Shown here piece after piece: positions 24,833 through 35,115 of a stretch of 64,000 bases of DNA (position 1 is its first letter; each line of letters begins with the position of its first letter). The position numbers and the translations under genes were made by a program. This DNA comes from Zeugodacus cucurbitae (lineage: Eukaryota > Arthropoda > Insecta > Diptera > Tephritidae), in contig NC_071668.1 of NCBI RefSeq assembly GCF_028554725.1, positions 55,099,732 to 55,163,731 of the forward strand, written 5' to 3'. The notes under the pieces are model-generated. The model was not told where the DNA came from and ran no database searches. It worked only from the letters and a program-made list of their open reading frames with translations.

Positions 24833-24865
24833 CTCTTTCAATTCCGGAAATGTCTTTTGCGTAGC
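24833..24865 (-). other. Candidate 33-nt micro-exon (minus strand)
   Basis: On the minus strand a near-consensus branch site CTAAT (24897-24901) is followed by a pyrimidine-rich tract ending TTTAATTTCAG. A 33-nt block then ends ...AAAGAG, followed by a perfect donor GTAAGT (24827-24832). The branch A is about 32 bases from the acceptor, a normal distance. The block is a multiple of three; frame 1 reads ATQKTFPELKE and frame 3 reads YAKDISGIER, both open, while frame 2 has a stop. Having strong signals on both sides of so short a block is uncommon by chance. I do not recognise the peptide and see no partner exon in the window, so the host gene is unknown. If real, 23-26 kb would be intronic for a minus-strand gene. 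Confidence 0.4.
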
Positions 24866-26055
24866 CTGAAATTAAAGCAGCAAAAGAAAAACGAGAATTA
24901 GTTAAATTAATGTTTTTTGTTGTTATGTGGTGTGTTGCGGGAGTTGTGGCCGCGTGCGCAAATTTCCGCAACACCTCTCGCAATCATTAATTATAGAAAA
25001 ATACCATTATATATTATCTAATAGAGAAATAAAAGTTGGGTTGCGCGGTTTGGTAAGCGGAAAGACACTCTTAAATTAATTAAATCTGTGTTGGTAAAGT
25101 TTGCAATACACTTGAAATGAATTATGACCCGCCAAGTGTGGCTGCGGACTTAAGTGTAAACTTTTGCAGAGTCGATTTGACTGTGGAAACTATGTACTTG
25201 GTTATCTGTGGGAGCACTTGTGGAGAGTTCATTTAACTATGGAGCACTTTAAAATTGCGCGAATTTAATGTTAAATAATAACTATGTTACAGTGAAATCT
25301 AGAGAATTACGTATCATCGTTTAAAAAAACAACGACGACCGCTCTTCTAAGAAGACCTCAATTATTCGCGATATTTTGTGGTTTTCACATTAAAGGTGAC
25401 ATTTCGTTCCGGAAACTCTTCTGAGAAGTCTTTGTGGATATATAAGATATTGCAGTCGCTAGATGAAAAGATGAGCAATTTTATGTTTCTTCCTCTCAGA
25501 AACCATTCTATATTTCCTTATAGGTAAACGTATGAAAGGCCCAATCCTGGCAGAAAATGGTTGACCAAAACTACGAGAAGATCATCGCGGTCAAGGTACT
25601 AGGTTATAAAAGATATCATCTTCTTAATTCTACATCGGTTTTGGAGCAATTCTATTGATGAGGAACGGTCAAACTTTTGTTCTCGACTTCGCTAATCTAT
25701 CACAGTTACAATCTAATTTATCTCTTCATTTCTGTTAGTTTGATAATTTCACATAGTATAATATAATATGACAATATGACATCTTCCGTGTTAAACCGTA
25801 TAATAAATATTCTCCAATTTCATGCACCTTTACTAATATTGGACAAAACGCTGACGATCGACATAACCCTGGAATCAGTCACCAGGCATATACACCAACA
25901 AACAAAACTCTTATCTCTACCAAATACACCATATAAAGCAGTTTATGCCCTTTTATTAGATGATCAAAATCGGCAGAACGACTATCGGCGGCAGCACAAT
26001 TTTCATAAAGAACCTTTGGACAATGATCGGTGGGAAAAGCGGTCTAGCTGGTACT
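24866..26055. other. No gene seen
   Basis: AT-rich sequence, presumably the intron upstream of the candidate micro-exon if that is real. A 93-codon plus frame (25776-26057) runs up to the LINE piece that follows. It may be its more decayed 5' continuation, but no motif is clear. Confidence 0.4.
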
Positions 26056-26059
26056 GACT

Positions 26060-26803
26060 ACTTGATCTCATTTTTCAATTGGGAAAACATCTCGACGAAT
26101 GGATCGAAAATGGGTTATGGAGTAGGCCCCTGGATATACTGCAAGGCAGGCTTATACAAATTATTTAAATATAAATTATTACACTGTCGAATCACTGTGT
26201 ATTTCAAGCGGAGGTGTTTGCTATTGGGAAAACCGCAGAGCTAGCCTCCAATACAACAGCTGGATACTCTACAGTTAATTTCTACGTGGACAGTCAAGCA
26301 GCAATCAAGGCAATAACCTCGTTTCACAGCTCGGCCAGAAGACGGTATTGCCAGGAACAAGTGGCTACACTTCAACTCGGTACCAGGCCAAGAGTAGTGT
26401 ACAACTCTCAACCCGAAACTTTCGGACCACCATTGGCAAAGCCATGAATAATCTATACGATGATCTAAACAGGAGCATGCCAAGGACGGTCATAACGCTT
26501 TGGAAAAATATAACGGGTTGCAAAACGGCTAAAGCCATGTGCTAAGCGGTATACAGGAAATATCCAAAATTTCTAATGTCGCTCGATAAAAGGGACTGTA
26601 GGAGCATGGTTGGAATTCTCACTGGTCAGAAAAACCATGGAGTCTCTCTTGTGCGTTTGTCCTGCATTGTCAAGGCAAAGGCTCCAGTATTTGGGACTTC
26701 ACAATAGCAGAATCTGGAAGAGGTAACGTTAGAAAAACCACATAACCTTTCAAAATTCGCCTCAAGCACAGGCATCATTGGCCTACCAGGCTAACCTAAC
26801 ATA
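26060..26803 (+). mobile_element. LINE remnant: RNase H domain to 3' tail (Jockey/R1-like)
   Basis: The plus strand shows STNGSKMGYGVGPWIYCKAG (first RNase H motif with Asp changed to Asn). Next come FQAEVFAIGKTAELASN, whose conserved Glu is present only across a frame change, and FYVDSQAAIKAITSF (the DSQAA block, Asp kept). The end region reads TVITLWKNITGCKTAKAM, then MSLDKRDCRSMVGILTGQ, which is the WxxxxGxxxAK...VGxLTGH pattern of LINE C-termini. It ends at CTAACCTAAC (26791-26800). Stops and frameshifts throughout. The endonuclease and RT are missing, as expected from 5' truncation. Confidence 0.75.
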
Positions 26804-29035
26804 AATTATTAGATGATCCAAAAGGGAGTTGAGATACAAAAGACAACTTCGGATATTCTACACTTGATCGATGTGCTTATTGAAAGCTCTTTGTCAAATT
26901 TTTTATGTTATACCGGGATTTCTGGAAACTCCCACAAATTAATTATTTTAAACCTGGGATTTCAAATATATACATAAAAAATTTTCAAGATTCCGGAGAG
27001 TGTAAAGGTACATTGATACTATGGGGATTCGCTGGATGTTCGCTGGACATTCAAGACGAGCTCGCTAACTAAAAGTAGATGGTTGTACTAACTGAAAGAG
27101 ATGGTATGTGAGACAAAATATTATTTCGCAATTCTCTTTCAATTATCTCGAAGTTGTTCTACATTTTTCAAGTTGTAGCTTCAATTCAATTTCATTTCGA
27201 TACCATTGCCGCAAATCAGTGTACAATTATCAAGTTACAAGCTACGGCGGCGTGAATGATACGCAGCATTTGTTTTCTTACTTCCATACGCATGCTTAGC
27301 AACAGCTAGTGATAGACAGACTACAACTGACAAACTGTGAAAGCAAATAGTTCAGTGGAAATTTTCATTTTTTACTTTGTCTCTAGCTGTTGAAAGCAGA
27401 AGCAATCAAATCAGGCGTAATAACTGCAACGATACGTGTGCTAAGAGAAGCTAAACGCAGAAGCGGGAAAAGCGTTGAAAACGCAAAATCAAAGCGGACA
27501 AAGCCAACTCCAACTGAGCGACGGCGTTGAAGAGCTGCGTTTCATGCGGCTGACTTACTCCATAATTGTTTTGCTGCGTTGTTTTGATTTGCTTTGACTA
27601 CTTTACAAGCAAGATTTAGTGTTGTTGTAGAATATTTTTTACTGTTGTTGTTGTACGTTAGCTGTTATTCTCGCAACTCGCTATCTATTGCAGTTTTTCC
27701 TTTCATACCATCGTCCACCTGCCAGTCAGTCAGTCAGTCAGCCTAGTATCAGAGATATTTACTACCCTCTCCATCATCTCTTTTCCACCATATTCAACGC
27801 GATACCAACGTTTAAACTCAGCTGCGCATTTATGTATGCATTCACTGACGTTTTCAATTCGTTTGATTTTCATGCTTCAATCCACCCCTCGAAGTGCTTT
27901 GCTCACCACAAGCTATTTTGTTTGCCTCGACGCGGCGCGGCTGGCAGCACATAAACAGTTGTTAAATTAATTTTTCCACTTCCGTTTTGCATATGTACCT
28001 ATGCAACGTGCAACAACATTGTGGCAGCTTGCAGGTGGGGTACATACATACTCTAACTAGGTGATTGCATATGCATAAGTTGCTTGCCTTGGTGGCTTTC
28101 CGCGCTTGGCCGCTCTCTACTACACACTCACACATACATGCATTTACTGGCAAAAATCAAGCTTGTGTGTAATCATATGTAAATAGGAAAATCCATTTAG
28201 TTGTAACGAGCAAAAAACGAGTGCTAAAAGTCGACAGCAACAACAACTAATGGCACTCTAAACACATTTGCATGTATTCATATTTCATTAAATGATCTGC
28301 CAAACGTACAAATTACTATTCAAATGACTTTGAAGTGATTTTCCAGTATCGCATTAGTGTTCTTATATTACTTTTGTTGTTGTTGTTGGGTACTTTTTGT
28401 TTTCATACCGCTTTGTCGCTTGACTGCGCTAAATGTCTAACACTCTATGCTCTATGGGTGATTCAATGAAATTTGCGCTCATTAAATCTAAAAGTATCCA
28501 AAAGTGTCTGCTGTCTCAGGAAATTAGATAAGCTGTGCGATGACACAACACACCTTCGGACGTGATAGAAGCGCAAACGTGACTTAGTAATTGTTTTTGT
28601 ATCTCAGCACACGTTTGCAAAATCTTTATTTTAAACTTTATGAGACTTAGTAAGCAATAATAATAATAAGAGATTAAATATATAAATATATTATAATTAT
28701 ATATATGATATACGAGTATGTGCATTCCACAAAAGATACGAAGTTGTGGTTTCCCATTCTTCGCTGTAGCTTATCAGCGAATTACGCAGAATTATATTTT
28801 AAAGCAGCCGATAAGAAGTTTATAGCAACGAGTCATCAGTTAATCAGGCAGTTAATCATTTCCAAGAATTTGTAATTAAACATACTTATCTGCAAGTATG
28901 GAAATAATGAAATATCTGCTAGGCAACAACAAAAACTCGAATATTTTAGAAAATACTACGCGATAGATAATCGCAGCCTATTTTACAATTGTTAGGTGAG
29001 CTGAAGCAAGAAGCAGAAAACTTGTAAAATTATTG
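26804..29035. other. No gene seen; TE-poor from 27.3 to 28.4 kb
   Basis: 26804-27290 is AT-rich. 27300-28450 lacks recognisable repeats except a CAGT run at 27722-27741 and TTG runs (27620-27660, 28372-28390). 28620-28720 is an AT-only low-complexity patch. Frames are short and unassigned. Confidence 0.45.
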
Positions 29036-29037
29036 TA

Positions 29038-29087
29038 AAGGGTGATCCATCGAGGATGATCGGGGTTCCCAATTTTTTTTTAAGAAA
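29038..29087. mobile_element. Solo rosa-type mariner end
   Basis: AAGGGTGATCC follows TA (29036-29037) and continues with a CGAGG block and a T run, like the inward-read right ends of the copies ending at 9653 and 57214. The rest of the element is missing: the foldback repeat begins directly at 29089. Confidence 0.55.
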
Positions 29088-29088
29088 A

Positions 29089-30833
29089 CAAGTAAGGAAA
29101 TGCTAAGTTCGGGTGCAACCGAACATTTTATACTCTCGCAATTTATTGCTATATTTTTATTAAGATCACACACAATTTGATCCATATATTCGGCATAAAG
29201 TCCAATAGAACAAGTAAGGAAGGGCTAAGTTCGGGTGTAACCGAACATTTTATACTCTCGCAATTTATTGATGTAATTTTATAAAGACAACACAATTCGA
29301 CCCATATATTCGGCATAAAGTTCAATAGAATAACGAAAATCATCATAAGATTATATGCCCATTTCACATATTAACCGAATTATAAGCTATTAAGCCCTTC
29401 GTATTTTTGAAAATCCTATAATTAGATATATGAGACCTAAGGGAAGATATGACCCGATTTTAACCATTTCTGGTACAAAGACACACTATTAGAAGAAAAA
29501 GATTTCCCCTGAATTAAATTGAGTTAACTGCGAGATTTACCCGCTTTCGATGAAAAATTACCCTAAGGCACTGAGTTCTTCATATTCGATATCCGGGACA
29601 TTGAAAAGTTATAGTCCGATTTCGACAAATTTTTCACAAGTGATGCCACAGATCATATACAGTATTGTGCAAATTTTATTTCGCTATCTTAATTGGTTCT
29701 TTATGAATATATAACAAAGTGAAGGAATACAAGTAAGGAAGGTCTAAGTTCGGCTGTAACCGAACATTTTATACTCTCGCAATTTATTTATTTAACTTTA
29801 TTTATATTATATAATACACAATTTTACCCACATATTCGTCATATATATTGAATAAAATCCATTGAAAGTTGGAAACCATAATATTAGGTTAGAAGCACCG
29901 AGGTCCTCGTGTTCGATATATGGGGCCTTAAAAACCTATGGTCCGATTTCGGCGATTTTTAGAATGGGGCTGCCACACTATAAACATAGTATTTGTGCAA
30001 AGTTCTGCACCGATATCTTCACTATTGCTTACTTTATATATTGTAAAGTAAACGATTCGGATCGTCTTCAAAGTTCTGGTATATAGGAAGTAGGCGTGGT
30101 TGTGAAGCGATTTGGCCAATTTTCACAACATATCATTGGGATGTAAGGAAACTATTACAAACCAAGTTTCATTGAAATCGGTGGAGTAGTTCCTGAGATA
30201 TGGTTTTTGACCCATAAGTGGGCGACGCCACGGCCATTTTCCATTTTTTAAAAAAAATCTGAATGCAGCTTTCATCTGCCATTTCTTATGTGACATTTAG
30301 TGTTTCCTCCGTTTTTCGTTATTGAGTTAACCCACTTTTAGTAATTTTCAACCTAACCTTTGTGGGAGGTGGGCGTGATTATGATCCGATTTCTTTCATT
30401 TTTTGACTGTATTAAGAAGTGGCTAAAAAAAACGACTGCAGAAAGTTTGGTTTACATAGCTCTATTGGTTTCCGAGATATGTACAAAAACCCTATTTGGG
30501 GGCGGGGCCACGCCCACCTCCCCAAAAAAATTACATCCAAATATGCCCCCTCAAAGTGCGATCCTTCATACCAAATTTTATTTCCATAGCTTTATTTATG
30601 GCTTAGTTATGGCACTATATGTGTTTTCGGTTTTCGCCATTTTGTGGGCGTGGCCCCTTTTAGAAAGAAACCCTCTCACGGTTCCAAGGAACATGTGTAC
30701 CAAGTTTCGTCAAGATATCTTAATTTTTACTCAAGTTATCCGTTGCACGGACGGACGGAGACACAGACATTCGAATTTTTACTCGTCTCGTCACCATGAT
30801 CATTTCGATATATGTATATAATCCTATATCTAT
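29089..30833 (+). mobile_element. Foldback/TIR-type repeat, copy 1, with triplicated head
   Basis: The head, CAAGTAAGGAAGGGCTAAG followed by a GTTCGG...CCGAAC hairpin and TTTTATACTCTCGCAA, occurs at 29089, 29211 (122-bp tandem duplication) and 29730. The body from about 29790 matches 37922-38837 closely, including GTGGGCGTGG-type blocks and the AGACATTCG-rich tail, and breaks off at TCCTATATCT near 30830. It is a non-coding DNA repeat. A 153-codon frame (30360-30821) also exists in the other copy but changes freely at amino-acid positions. I recognise the family as common in fly genomes but cannot name it. The 3' end is replaced by the LINE fragment from 30834. Confidence 0.8.
29211..29270 (+). 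repeat. Second head copy of the foldback-type repeat
   Basis: CAAGTAAGGAAGGGCTAAG, an 18-base hairpin (GTTCGG, loop GTGTAA, CCGAAC), then TTTTATACTCTCGCAATT. It is nearly identical to 29089-29148 and 29730-29788, and occurs inverted at 35071-35112. Confidence 0.85.
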
Positions 30834-31696
30834 TACTGCATCGAACACTTTCAGTGCTGGAGTGTTTTCGTCCATTCGGACAACATGACCTAGTCAGCGT
30901 AGCCGCTGTCTTTTTATTCGCTGAACTATGTCAATGTCGTCGTATAAATCGTCCAGCTCATCATTCCATCGTCTGCGGTATTCGCCGTTGCCAATGTTCT
31001 GAGGACCATAAATCTTGCGCAAAATTTTCCTCTCGAAAACTCCTAGTGTCGTCTCTTCTGATGTTGACATCGTCCACGCTTCTGCACCATAAAGCAGGAC
31101 GGGAATGATAAGCGACTTGTAGAGTTTGATTTTGGTTCGTCGAGAGAGGACTTTACTGTTCAATTGCCTACTCAGTCCAAAGTAGCATCTGTTGGCGAGA
31201 GTGATTCTGCGTTGGATTTCCAGGCTGACATTGTTATTGCTGTTAATGCTGGTTCCCAGGTAGACGAAATTGTCTACAACTTCAAAGATATGACTGTCAA
31301 CAGTGACGTGGGAGCCAAGACGCGAGTGCGCTGACTGTTTGTTTGATGACAGGAGATATTTCGTCTTGTCCTCATTCACCTCCAGACCCATTCGCTTCGC
31401 TTCTTTATCCAGATGGGAAAAAACAGAACTAACGGCGCGGTTTTTGCTTCCGATGATATCAATATCATCGGCGTATGCCATGAGCTGTACACTCTTGTAG
31501 AAGATTGTACCTTCTCTATTTAGCTCTGCAGCTCTTATAATTTTTTCCAGCATCAAGTTAAAGAAGTCGCACGTTAGTGAGTCACCTTGTCTGAAACCTC
31601 GTCTGGTATCGAACGGCTCGGAGAGATCCTTCCCAATCATGACGGAGCTTTTGGTGTTGCTCAACGTCAACTTACACAGCCGTATTAGTTTTGCGG
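30834..31696 (-). mobile_element. LINE RT/C-terminal fragment with a 258-codon open frame
   Basis: An uninterrupted minus frame (31670 to 30894) starts within the RT palm: TLSNTKSSVMIGKDLSEPFD, then RRGFRQGDSLTCDFFNLMLE. Next comes LMAYADDIDIIG (catalytic YADD kept), then VNEDKTKYLLSSNKQSAHSR. The post-RT blocks follow: NNVSLEIQRRITLANRCYFG, SRRTKIKLYKSLIIPVLLYG, VFERKILRKIYGPQNIG and YDDIDIVQRIKRQRLR. It is the best preserved copy of this family in the window but lacks the endonuclease, RT N-terminus and extreme C-terminus. At 30834 it abuts the truncated foldback repeat; at 31696 similarity stops abruptly within the RT. It is not functional alone. Confidence 0.85.
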
Positions 31697-34412
31697 GGAT
31701 AGAAAGAAATGCTTAATCGACTTTCTCACTTTTAGGCTTTACGTTTAAACATTTACTTGAGTGTATAAAACAGTGTTTATAGAGGGTGGTCCTTTAGGCA
31801 ATTACCTTTATAAAGAGATTATTTACAGTTTCGAGAAAAATCTAATTTAAAATGAAGATTTACTTATCCCAACTGACTGACTCGAACGCTTCGACACTAT
31901 AGTGGATCGGATATGATTGTTATTTCTACCAATTTTATAATGTTTCAGGACCATAAAGTGAGTTTCAGAGTTTCTCTCGGAAGTGTCCATTTGGCTTATA
32001 TGTATGTATAATGAGAGAATAATCTGTCATCTGACATATATCAACAAACTCTTTTTAATTCGTTATTTCTATCGATCTATTAGCCCAACATTGGTTCTTC
32101 GAATGGTTAAAGTATAGAAAGTCGTGTCTAAATATTTCAACTAAACGAAGCCTTCGACTTTCTGAGTAAACCAACATGTTGACGATGTCAATTCATATTC
32201 ATAACCACTTTATAATATCTGAATCGTTTGCGGTTGGCAACATCCTCGGGTTTTAAGAATTCTAAGAAAAGTCAAAGACAATGTAAAGATTTACATTTTT
32301 GAAAAATATCGCAGATGTTATTATGCACACAAAGAAAACATTTTACGCTTTAAATACTTAAACACACAATGTATGTATGTATGAATAATCACGAAGGTAA
32401 TTATAGTTTTCAGCCCACAACAAACGCGCATTTATCTTTCTAACTTGACTGCTATTGCAACAAATATCTTGTTAGTTAATTATCGCATCAACAATTTCCA
32501 TAATGTGATATACAAATTTGCACAGCGAACTAAAAGTACACCGAGATAAAGAAGAGAAACAGAGAGGGGGATAGAGACACATGAGTACAGCCGCGCGATG
32601 AGTAATCAAAGTCAATTAAGAAACTGTGTCGACTAAATACACGTACAACCGGCGATAAGTAAAAGTGAGCTGAGAAAACGGAATGGAAAAACACGAAAAC
32701 CAGTAAGCGAAAAAGTAAAAGTGAAAATTTACAGTAATGCGGTATAAAAGGAGACAAAAACAACGTCAGCCAATAATAGCGATGAATTAAATAATGCAAC
32801 TCACTACGTGAGATTTTCGTGAAATAGACACGTTTTTGTTGTTGCTATTGTAAACACAATTGTTCGCATTGTTCAATGCCATATTGCATTTAAGCGACTT
32901 TGAAGAGCTTAAGACAGGCTTAACTACAACGAGTCAGCAGCGGCTTGTGCACGCGTGCCACGAAACGAAAGGCGGTTAAGATAATTAACGCTTTTTGTGG
33001 CATGAAGAATTGGCAAAAATAGCAAATAAGTTATAAAAAATACATTAAAAATTATAAATTAATGCATTAAAAGAGGTTATGCAACTAGTAAACTAGTGTG
33101 GTGAATTGATAATGCAGGCCTAGAAAACACACCACACTCTAATCTGAAATAAGGTTAAATAATTAATAGGAAAACGAGCAAACTGCGACTAAAAATATTC
33201 GAATCTTTTTTACTTTTACCCTATGTCTAAATGCAAGCCAGTTCATTAGTATTGGGCTCAACAAAAAACTTTTAGTTATATGAAACAGAGGATACAACAT
33301 AAAAATATTTTCTACAAAATAAATTTCGAAGATCATACTTAAATCTTAAAAATCTTATAAAAATATACTTCCGATAAACTAGTAATTAATTAAAATTTTA
33401 CGTTAATCTTATCTAAAAAGGAACATTTTTGACAAAATCGGAATGAAAAGTTCTCTTAATTCTAGAAAATTAAACTCAAAATTTGATGGAATATTCAACT
33501 CAGTAAGCAGTGAAACTGTTTATTTAGCCGTACGAAATATTCTTCTTGGAAGCACTAGGTTATAGAAAGCTGGTTTATTTTTTACCGTAGAACTAATTCT
33601 CTATATTTCTATATTTACCTATTATTTTCCTCGAAATGGGGAAGTAGTCACAGGGAACCAAAACTGATAAAGCCGTTGGGAGCGAGACGATTTTGTCCTT
33701 CCTTTAATTTATCGGTCGTATTATGAAACTTTAATAGTACTCCTAAGACAAGAAGTAGTAGTATTTTAAGAGTAGTATTCTAGAAGAAGAAAGTTTTCTT
33801 TGTAGCGTACCATCGGTCAGATCAGGTTTAAGTGGTTTCAGATTTTGAAAACAAGGGTACATATTAGTTATACAGTCACTATTCGAATAAATGAAAATTG
33901 TTTGCAGTCTAAAAGCCTTTGATTTTCCAGATATATGTCCGTATTTTCCAGATATATACATACAATGTGCGGTATAAATCGGTTGAGAAGTGTTGGGGCA
34001 GAAGGGCACGAGCAAAACCGTCCACTGACCGACCCAAAAAAACCGCTTCTTCACAGAAAACCGACTACCCACTCGTCGAAGTTTTGACCCAAAATGCCCC
34101 AAAGCCCCACACACCAACCGCCCACACTGCCACAAGTGTGTCCCAAAAAAAAACGGTTCCAAAAAGTAACCGGTTACTGCAGTACTAGGCATATGCCGCA
34201 CAAAACCGAAAAAATTCGGCAGCAAGTGGGTAGGGGTATAGAATAGCGAACTCAAGAAACATACCACGCAGTGTTGTATCAGTCATATTTTAATTTTGCA
34301 TGTGAAACAACAACAGTTTTGGTATGACAGTCATAAAAAATAGCGAGTTTTTTGTTAGTTTTAATATTTCACTTTTTTCAATAAAAATAAGAAAATTACT
34401 GAACTTGCACTA
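31697..34412. other. No gene seen; one TATA-like site
   Basis: AT-rich. 32400-33100 is less repetitive and contains TATAAAAG at 32743-32750. 33970-34200 has C/A-rich short frames and a poly-A-interrupted minus frame (33743-34267) with no known domain. Confidence 0.4.
32743..32750 (+). promoter_or_regulatory. Candidate TATA box with TCAG downstream
   Basis: A perfect TATAAAAG is followed 23 bases later by GTCAGCC, an imperfect initiator. The spacing is a little short for a fly core promoter and no coding frame follows. Confidence 0.2.
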
Positions 34413-34414
34413 TT

Positions 34415-34518
34415 CGAATAGTCGACAACGAACGGTTAACCGAATAGTCGAAAATGAACGGTTAATCGAATAGTCGATGACTGACGACTATCCGAATAGT
34501 GCAAACCGAATATTATTA
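34415..34518 (+). repeat. 26-bp tandem repeat, four units
   Basis: Units start at 34415, 34441, 34467 and 34493, each beginning CGAATAGT(C/G). The first two carry AACGGTTAA near their ends; the third and fourth are diverged. Inverted forms (ATTCGAATAAT, GGTTAGTCGATTAGTCGAAT) follow to about 34568, so single-stranded DNA here could fold back. Confidence 0.9.
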
Positions 34519-34689
34519 TTCGAATAATGCCCTATTCGGTTAATTCGGTTAGTCGATTAGTCGAATACCAAGAGCTCTAGTACATATATACAATCATTCA
34601 TTTCATTTAAACAATTCAGTATATCAAAAATACATATTTAAACAGTATTTTGTGAAACTTTTATTTAAAAATTCCGAAAATTTAGCGTC

Positions 34690-35115
34690 CATACCAACGT
34701 TCCTTGGCGTCTAAAAAAAGCTTTTCCCAACCAAAATCTGAGTAATCAGTGAATCTCAGAGATCTTCGAAAGAAGTTCCTCGGATATGTTTTCCTTATAA
34801 TAGTATGCCTCTGTGCCAAAATTGGGCAAAATCGGGTCAATACTAATATACGGAAACTTACGGTGGACTTTATAGCGTATATATCGGTTAATATGTGAGA
34901 TATCTTAGCAAAATTAAGTGAACATATAATCTTGGTAATGATGTAGTTAGATGGTGAAAATCAGTAAAAACGGTCTTGGAATTATCACGGCTGATTCTCG
35001 ATATTCTAGTGGACTCTATGCCAAATATATGGGCCGAATTGTATGTTATTTTAATAATAATAAATAAATAACTTGCGAGAGTTAAACCCGAACTTAGCCC
35101 TTTCTTACTTGTTTT
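34690..35115 (-). mobile_element. Foldback/TIR-type repeat fragment, inverted
   Basis: Ends at 35071-35112 with the inverted head (TTGCGAGAGTTAAAC, then AACTTAGCCC, then CTTACTTGTT). The hairpin is degraded, since the inner GTTACA arm is lost. The inner part (34780-35060) has the 'ATTGGGCAAAATCGGGTC' and 'GGACTTTA' style text of the family but is diverged. No end is visible at the left. Confidence 0.6.

Noticed and set aside
30360..30821. 153-codon frame, similar to the 113-codon frame at 38293-38634
   Set aside because: Both lie in the foldback-type repeat; most base differences between the two copies change amino acids and few are silent, so there is no sign of protein-level selection.
33743..34267. 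174-codon minus frame
   Set aside because: No recognisable domain; its middle is low-complexity C/A-rich DNA on the plus strand with an A-run that would be prone to shift.
31697..34412. Possible LTR or coding exon between the 31-kb LINE and the 26-bp repeat
   Set aside because: No paired long direct repeats, primer-binding site or domain were found; only AT-rich sequence.
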